A stretch of DNA of 64,000 bases from Marinilabiliales bacterium (GTDB lineage Bacteria; Bacteroidota; Bacteroidia; Bacteroidales; SZUA-534), in contig DOTG01000020.1 in the NCBI GenBank assembly GCA_003512955.1, positions 124,001-188,000 on the forward strand, in the 5' to 3' direction. Shown here piece by piece: positions 59,380-64,000 of this stretch; position 1 is the first letter of the stretch, and each line of letters starts with the position of its first letter. Position numbers and translations under genes: made by a program. The notes under the pieces were generated by a model, which saw nothing but the letters and a program-made list of their open reading frames with translations, was not told the DNA's origin and searched no databases.

Positions 59380-61593
59380 ATGTTATCAACTTCCTATTTT
59401 TGCTGTCAACTCTTCGTAAAAACCCGAACAATAGTTCTACATTTTATCCCCATTGCCCCATTCCTTTTATTGAATTTTCTGCCCTTTGCCGTTAAAAGTC
59501 AGTACGAATATGCTTTTCAAAATCCTGATTTACCAACCGAAGAGCGGATAGATAACCTTATTTCATTGATGACATTGGATGAAAAAGTCACCTGTTTAAG
59601 TACCTTACCCAGTATTCCAAGGTTACAGGTAAAAGGTACAGGCCATGTGGAGGGGTTGCACGGATTGGCTCAGGGCGGCCCAAGTAATTGGGGACAGAGG
59701 AATCCGCAGGCAACAACCATCTTTCCTCAAGCCATTGGATTGGCCGAAACATGGGATACCGCGCTCATGAGAAAAGTAGCAGCAGTTGAGGCTTACGAAA
59801 CCCGTTACATGTTTCAAAGCCTTTATAAGCGTGGCGGATTGGTTGTTCGTGCACCTAATGCCGATCTGGGGCGTGATATCCGTTGGGGACGTACCGAAGA
59901 GTGTTTTGGCGAAGATGCCTGGTACAACGCACAAATGGTCGCACAATTTGTTAAAGGCTTACAGGGCGACCATCCTAAATATTGGTTAACGGCTTCGCTC
60001 ATGAAACATTTTTTGGCCAATAGCAACGAAAATGGGCGCGATAGCTCATCGAGCAATTTTGGAGAACGTCTGTTTTACGAATATTATAGCTACCCGTTTT
60101 TTAAAGGAATTACCGAAGGCGGAAGCCAGGCTTACATGGCAGCTTACAATGCCTATAATGGCATTGCCTTGGCGGTTCACCCTGTTTTAAAAGAGATTAC
60201 GGTTAACCAATGGCAACAAAGGGGTATTATTTGTACCGATGGTGGTGCCTACCAAATGTTAATAAATGCACACCACGCCTACCCCGATTTATACCGGGCT
60301 GCCGAAGGCTGCATCAAGGCTGGAATTAATCAGTTTTTAGATGATTATGAACAGGGAATTTATGGTGCGTTAGCCAACAGATATCTCACCGAAAGCGATT
60401 TGGATGTTGTGTTACGTGGTGTTTTCAGGGTTATGATAAAACTTGGCCAACTCGATCCCGATGATCAAGTACCTTACAAAACGATTGGTATCACCGACAC
60501 CATTGAGCCTTGGTTAACCGATGCCCACCGGAGAATGGCGCTTGAGGCAACTCAAAAGTCAATCGTTCTTCTTAAAAACCAGAACAAACAGCTACCTCTG
60601 CAGCCAGAGAAATTAAAAACAATTGCCGTAATAGGTACATTGGCTGATACAGTCATGCTTGATTGGTACAGTGGAACGCCTCCTTATACAATTACGCCCC
60701 TACAAGGAATCAAAAACCGAATGGGAAATAAAGTAAAAATTTTATATACCCCCGATAATAGCTACAACAGGGCAGTAGAATTTGCCCAACAAGCCGATGT
60801 AGTAATTGTGGTTGTTGGCAATAACCCAACCGGAGGTGCCGGATGGGCTCAATGCCCGGTACCCAGCGATGGAAAAGAAGCAGTTGACCGAAAATCAATT
60901 GAATTGGAGCAGGAGGCGCTTATCCGGCAAGTATTTAAAGCCAATAAAAACATGGTGGTTGTTTTGCAGAGCAGTTTCCCATATGCCATCAACTGGACTC
61001 AGGAACATGTTCCGGCCATTATTCACATGACCCACTCCAGTCAGGAAACAGGGAATGCCCTGGCTTCGGTGCTTTTTGGCGATTACAATCCTGCCGGACG
61101 TTTGATTCAAACCTGGCCGACCCAAATGGAACATTTGCCTGAAATGATGGATTATGATATTACAAAAGGGCGCACCTACATGTACAGTAGCCATAAACCC
61201 CTTTATACCTTTGGATTTGGCCTAAGCTACTCCCAATTTGAGTATCGTAACTTGAGGGAGAGTTCAAAAAGCCTCCAAAACAATGAAACAGTTACCCTTA
61301 CTTTGGATGTTACAAATAAAGGCTCTTACGATGGCGACGAGGTGGTTCAGCTTTATGTCTCGCATCCTGTATCAAAAGTAAAACGTCCGATGAAAGAACT
61401 GAAAGGGTTTAGCCGTATTTTTATCAAAGCGGGCGAAACCAAAACCGTTTCAATGGTGTTGCATGCCAACGATGTGATGTACTGGGATGTAGAGCAAAAA
61501 AAGTGGCTATTTGAAGACGGTACTTTAAATGTAATGGTTGGCCCGGCTTCCGATCAAATCAGATTAACAAATACCTTGCGTTTGGAAAACTGA
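59380..61593 (+). CDS. GH3 beta-glycosidase
   Basis: A 737-residue GH3 enzyme. A long N-terminal leader (hydrophobic to about residue 38) looks like a signal peptide without lipobox. The barrel begins LISLMTLDEKV; the probable nucleophile is Asp287 in IICTDGGAY (the family usually has SDW). The (alpha/beta)6 sandwich follows (VLLKNQNKQLPL, IAVIGTLAD) and then the fibronectin-III-like C-terminal domain (VVQLYVSHPVSKVKRPMKELKGF). TDGGAY is less common than SDWGA and places it nearer the beta-xylosidase-like branch. It would trim glucose or xylose from oligosaccharides in the periplasm. Confidence 0.88.
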   Translation: MLSTSYFCCQLFVKTRTIVLHFIPIAPFLLLNFLPFAVKSQYEYAFQNPDLPTEERIDNLISLMTLDEKVTCLSTLPSIPRLQVKGTGHVEGLHGLAQGGPSNWGQRNPQATTIFPQAIGLAETWDTALMRKVAAVEAYETRYMFQSLYKRGGLVVRAPNADLGRDIRWGRTEECFGEDAWYNAQMVAQFVKGLQGDHPKYWLTASLMKHFLANSNENGRDSSSSNFGERLFYEYYSYPFFKGITEGGSQAYMAAYNAYNGIALAVHPVLKEITVNQWQQRGIICTDGGAYQMLINAHHAYPDLYRAAEGCIKAGINQFLDDYEQGIYGALANRYLTESDLDVVLRGVFRVMIKLGQLDPDDQVPYKTIGITDTIEPWLTDAHRRMALEATQKSIVLLKNQNKQLPLQPEKLKTIAVIGTLADTVMLDWYSGTPPYTITPLQGIKNRMGNKVKILYTPDNSYNRAVEFAQQADVVIVVVGNNPTGGAGWAQCPVPSDGKEAVDRKSIELEQEALIRQVFKANKNMVVVLQSSFPYAINWTQEHVPAIIHMTHSSQETGNALASVLFGDYNPAGRLIQTWPTQMEHLPEMMDYDITKGRTYMYSSHKPLYTFGFGLSYSQFEYRNLRESSKSLQNNETVTLTLDVTNKGSYDGDEVVQLYVSHPVSKVKRPMKELKGFSRIFIKAGETKTVSMVLHANDVMYWDVEQKKWLFEDGTLNVMVGPASDQIRLTNTLRLEN

Positions 61594-61687
61594 AATAATA
61601 TAAATTACAGGTAATGAATTTTATTTATTTTACACGGTGGTGTTTGCTTATAAAGTTAAAATCAAAATAACATAAATATTTAAAACT

Positions 61688-63853
61688 ATGGATTTTAGTA
61701 ACCGTTTAATACCCTTATTGTTAATTGTGTTTTTAGTGGTGTCGTGCAGTAAAAAACCTCATAATATATCTGAAAACAGTGATGAATTGAAAATTGATTC
61801 CCTGATTCAACGGATGACTTTAGAGGAAAAAATTGGAATGATACATGCCAGTTCAGCATTCACTTCGGGAGGGGTTCCCCGTTTGGGAATTCCTGAACTT
61901 ATTATGAGCGATGGGCCGCATGGGGTCCGTTTTGAACATGGGCGCGACTGGGCGCGCGATATGGATGTGGATGATTCTGTTACCTATTTACCTACGGGTA
62001 TTTGTTTGGCCTCAACCTGGAATACCGAATTGGGTTACCAATATGGTGCCGTGTTGGGTTCCGAAGCTAAACACCGGGGAAAGGATGTTATTTTGGGACC
62101 GGGAGTTAACATTATCCGTTCGCCCTTGTGTGGCCGTAATTTTGAATACCTGAGCGAAGACCCCTTCTTAACCTCGCGCATGGCAGTGGGTTATATCAAA
62201 GGGGTACAGGATCAGGGGATCGCCGCTTGTGTAAAACATTTTGCTGCCAACAACCAGGAAGAAAACCGTAGCGGAATTAACGTTGTTGTGAGCGAGCAAG
62301 CCTTGCGCGAAATTTACTTCCCAGCTTTCGAAGCTTCTGTTCGCGAGGCCAATGTGCTTACGGTGATGGGAGCTTACAACAAAATCAATGGTTTGTATTG
62401 TACACAAAATCCATGGTTGTTAAATCAGGTTTTGAAAGAGGAATGGGGTTTTAAAGGTTTATTAATGAGTGATTGGGGAGCCGTTCACAATACCCGCGAA
62501 GCGCTGCTTTCAGGAACCGATATTGAAATGGGAACCGATTTGTTGCAGATGCCCAACATTGATTATAACAAATTTTATTTAGCCGATTCGGCCATTGCAA
62601 TGGTAAAACGCGGCGAGGTGCCGGTTTCGGTGGTCGATGATAAGGTACGCCGTATCTTGCGGGTCATGTTTAGCATCCGCCTGTTTGGGAATCGCACCCC
62701 CGGCGAAGCGAACACCAAAGAACATCAGCAGCTTGCTTTAAAAGTAGCCGAAGAGGGAATTGTGCTACTGAAAAATCAGCAAATCCTTCCGCTCAACATC
62801 GCAAAAGCAAAAAAGATTTTGGTGGTTGGCGAAAATGCTACCCGTAAGCATGCCCATGGCGGCGGTAGTTCGCAGGTAAGTACCAAATATGAAATAACAC
62901 CACTCGAAGGCATTAAAAATCTGGTGGGCAACGAGGCTGCAATTAGCTACCAGCAAGGGTATGAAATTACCCGCGAAAACACGGTTAACAAAAAATTAAG
63001 CGATGATGCCGTAGCAGCAGCTAAAAACGCCGATGTTGTGATTTTTGTAGGCGGTTGGATTCACAATTTTAATCCTGCGGAATGGGGCATCGATGCTTAT
63101 GACAGTGAAGGCATCGACAAAAAAAATACCCAGTTGATGTACGGACAAGACAAGTTGATTCGTGCCCTGGCCGAGGTAAATAATAATGTGGTAGTAACGT
63201 TTTTTGGGGGCGGCCCTGTTGATATGGCTCCATGGCTTCTTCAGGTAAAAGCCGTTGTACAGGCTTGGTATCCAGGAATGGAGGGAGGAACCGCCTTAGC
63301 CAACATCCTTTTCGGGAAAACCAATCCTTCGGGTAAATTACCAATGACCTTTGCCAAAAAACTGGAAGACAATCCTTCGCATTCTATTGGGGAATACCCC
63401 GGAAAAAGTATGGAGGTGAATTATGCCGAAGGAATTTTTGTGGGTTACCGTTATTTCGATACCTACCAGGTGGAGCCTGAATTTTGCTTTGGACACGGCC
63501 TTTCATATACCACTTTCGAATATTCCGATTTTATGGTAGAGACAAGCGATAATACTGTTTCGTTGTCGTTTAACATTACCAATTCCGGTAAAATTCCGGG
63601 TGCTGAAGTGGCTCAGGTATATGTTGCCAATAAAGAGGCTTCGGTAAAACGCCCTTCTAAAGAGTTAAAATGGTTTACAAAGGTAATGCTGGAACCCAAC
63701 GAAACTACGACGGTAGAACTTGAACTGCCAAAAGAGGCGTTCATGTTTTATCAGGAAACCAAAAAGCAATGGGTGTTGGAACCCGGTGAATTCGAAATTC
63801 TGTTAGGAAGCTCATCCAGAGACATCCGATTGAGTCAAACAGTTGAAATGTAG
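61688..63853 (+). CDS. GH3 beta-glucosidase-like lipoprotein
   Basis: A 721-residue GH3 lipoprotein (lipobox VVSC). The barrel opens RMTLEEKIGMIHASS; LGPGVNIIRSPLCGRNFEYLSEDP marks the substrate pocket; the nucleophile is Asp262 in LLMSDWGAVHN. The second domain carries IVLLKNQQILPLN and KHAHGGGSSQV; the C-terminal domain is fibronectin-III-like (AQVYVANKEASVKRPSKELKWF). It would release glucose from the non-reducing end of cello- or xyloglucan oligosaccharides. A 94-bp AT-rich gap separates it from the previous GH3, more than elsewhere in the arm, and may contain a second promoter. A terminator follows. Confidence 0.92.
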   Translation: MDFSNRLIPLLLIVFLVVSCSKKPHNISENSDELKIDSLIQRMTLEEKIGMIHASSAFTSGGVPRLGIPELIMSDGPHGVRFEHGRDWARDMDVDDSVTYLPTGICLASTWNTELGYQYGAVLGSEAKHRGKDVILGPGVNIIRSPLCGRNFEYLSEDPFLTSRMAVGYIKGVQDQGIAACVKHFAANNQEENRSGINVVVSEQALREIYFPAFEASVREANVLTVMGAYNKINGLYCTQNPWLLNQVLKEEWGFKGLLMSDWGAVHNTREALLSGTDIEMGTDLLQMPNIDYNKFYLADSAIAMVKRGEVPVSVVDDKVRRILRVMFSIRLFGNRTPGEANTKEHQQLALKVAEEGIVLLKNQQILPLNIAKAKKILVVGENATRKHAHGGGSSQVSTKYEITPLEGIKNLVGNEAAISYQQGYEITRENTVNKKLSDDAVAAAKNADVVIFVGGWIHNFNPAEWGIDAYDSEGIDKKNTQLMYGQDKLIRALAEVNNNVVVTFFGGGPVDMAPWLLQVKAVVQAWYPGMEGGTALANILFGKTNPSGKLPMTFAKKLEDNPSHSIGEYPGKSMEVNYAEGIFVGYRYFDTYQVEPEFCFGHGLSYTTFEYSDFMVETSDNTVSLSFNITNSGKIPGAEVAQVYVANKEASVKRPSKELKWFTKVMLEPNETTTVELELPKEAFMFYQETKKQWVLEPGEFEILLGSSSRDIRLSQTVEM

Positions 63854-63879
63854 TGTGTTAGAATAAATGATTGGGAGAG

Positions 63880-63928
63880 ATTGCCCGCAGGCTTTGGGAA
63901 TATGGCCCCATTCCTGCGGGTAATTTTC
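63880..63928 (+). terminator. Terminator of the enzyme operon
   Basis: ATTGCCCGCAGG pairs with CCTGCGGGTAAT (one G-T pair) across a 21-nt loop that can itself pair in part, followed by TTTTC. Confidence 0.75.
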
Positions 63929-63934
63929 TTTCAC

Positions 63935-63942
63935 TATCTTTG
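63935..63942 (+). promoter_or_regulatory. -7 element of the gene running off the right end
   Basis: TATCTTTG, 25 nt before the ATG at 63968, fits TAnnTTTG. Confidence 0.5.
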
Positions 63943-63967
63943 TTTTTCAAATCAAAAATGAACCGAT

Positions 63968-64000
63968 ATGTCATCACTCTCCCATAAAACCATCCTATTA
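63968..64000 (+). CDS. Start of an unidentified gene, truncated by the window end
   Basis: An open frame of 11 codons (MSSLSHKTILL) begins after a terminator and a TAnnTTTG element and runs off the end. Too little is visible to name it. Its place beside the utilization locus makes a regulator possible, but that is only context. Confidence 0.45.
   Translation, partial: MSSLSHKTILL

Noticed and set aside
1..64000. CRISPR arrays, prophage or integrative element
   Set aside because: No regularly spaced direct repeats, cas genes, integrase or phage structural genes were found; the four short palindromes at 37986-38189 are unevenly spaced and too short for CRISPR.

Overview
The window comes from the chromosome of a Bacteroidetes bacterium, most likely class Bacteroidia and possibly near the Marinilabiliales/Prolixibacteraceae (the rank below phylum is a guess). 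The evidence is a SusC/SusD pair with a large glycoside hydrolase set, an LpxC-FabZ fusion, repeated TAnnTTTG-type promoters with an upstream TTTG, scarce Shine-Dalgarno sequences, many lipoprotein signals, and AT-leaning codon use.

Layout. (1) 1-230: the C-terminal end of a hydrogenase-4/NuoB-like small subunit that has lost cluster-binding cysteines. (2) 279-9330, minus strand: a methionine operon running metY, metX, hom, metH, metF. It is preceded by a TAnnTTTG promoter, a complete SAM-I riboswitch and a previously unlisted 38-residue ORF 13 nt after the aptamer. (3) 9561-15866: a HicB-HicA pair, a secreted barrel-like protein, a MORN-repeat protein, ComF, a degenerate hemerythrin, an amidohydrolase and a small zinc-ribbon membrane protein. 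(4) 16148-17544: an IS66-type transposase broken by about four frameshifts. (5) 17714-32867: housekeeping genes, including phosphomannomutase, an esterase-like lipoprotein, dGTPase, lspA, a DksA-like protein, ileS, tRNA-Val(GAC), a clan GH-A lipoprotein, thiL, a tandem universal stress protein, lpxA and lpxC-fabZ. (6) 33020-37843: a 1607-residue protein made of two UvrA-like halves in tandem. (7) 37844-38282: an intergenic region with four GGTGC-NNN-GCACC palindromes. (8) 38283-63853: a polysaccharide utilization locus in two divergent arms. The minus arm encodes SusC, SusD and a surface glycan-binding lipoprotein; the plus arm encodes GH31 with PA14, GH5 with two BACON domains, GH2, GH95, GH97, GH31, GH3 and GH3.

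How the genes work together. The met operon makes methionine from aspartate semialdehyde by way of O-acetylhomoserine and direct sulfhydrylation, then methylates homocysteine with cobalamin-dependent MetH fed by MetF; the riboswitch would shut it off when S-adenosylmethionine is abundant. The enzyme set of the utilization locus fits xyloglucan. A surface GH5 would cut the backbone, SusCD would import the oligosaccharides, GH95 and GH2 would remove fucose and galactose, GH31 would remove xylose and GH3 would hydrolyse the glucan core. No regulator of the locus is present in the window; a new gene starts at 63968 and runs off the end.

The points most worth a second look are the riboswitch-linked small ORF, the GIHH active-site motif of IleRS, the four-ATPase UvrA-like fusion, and the xyloglucan-type locus with its GH95 and GH97 members.
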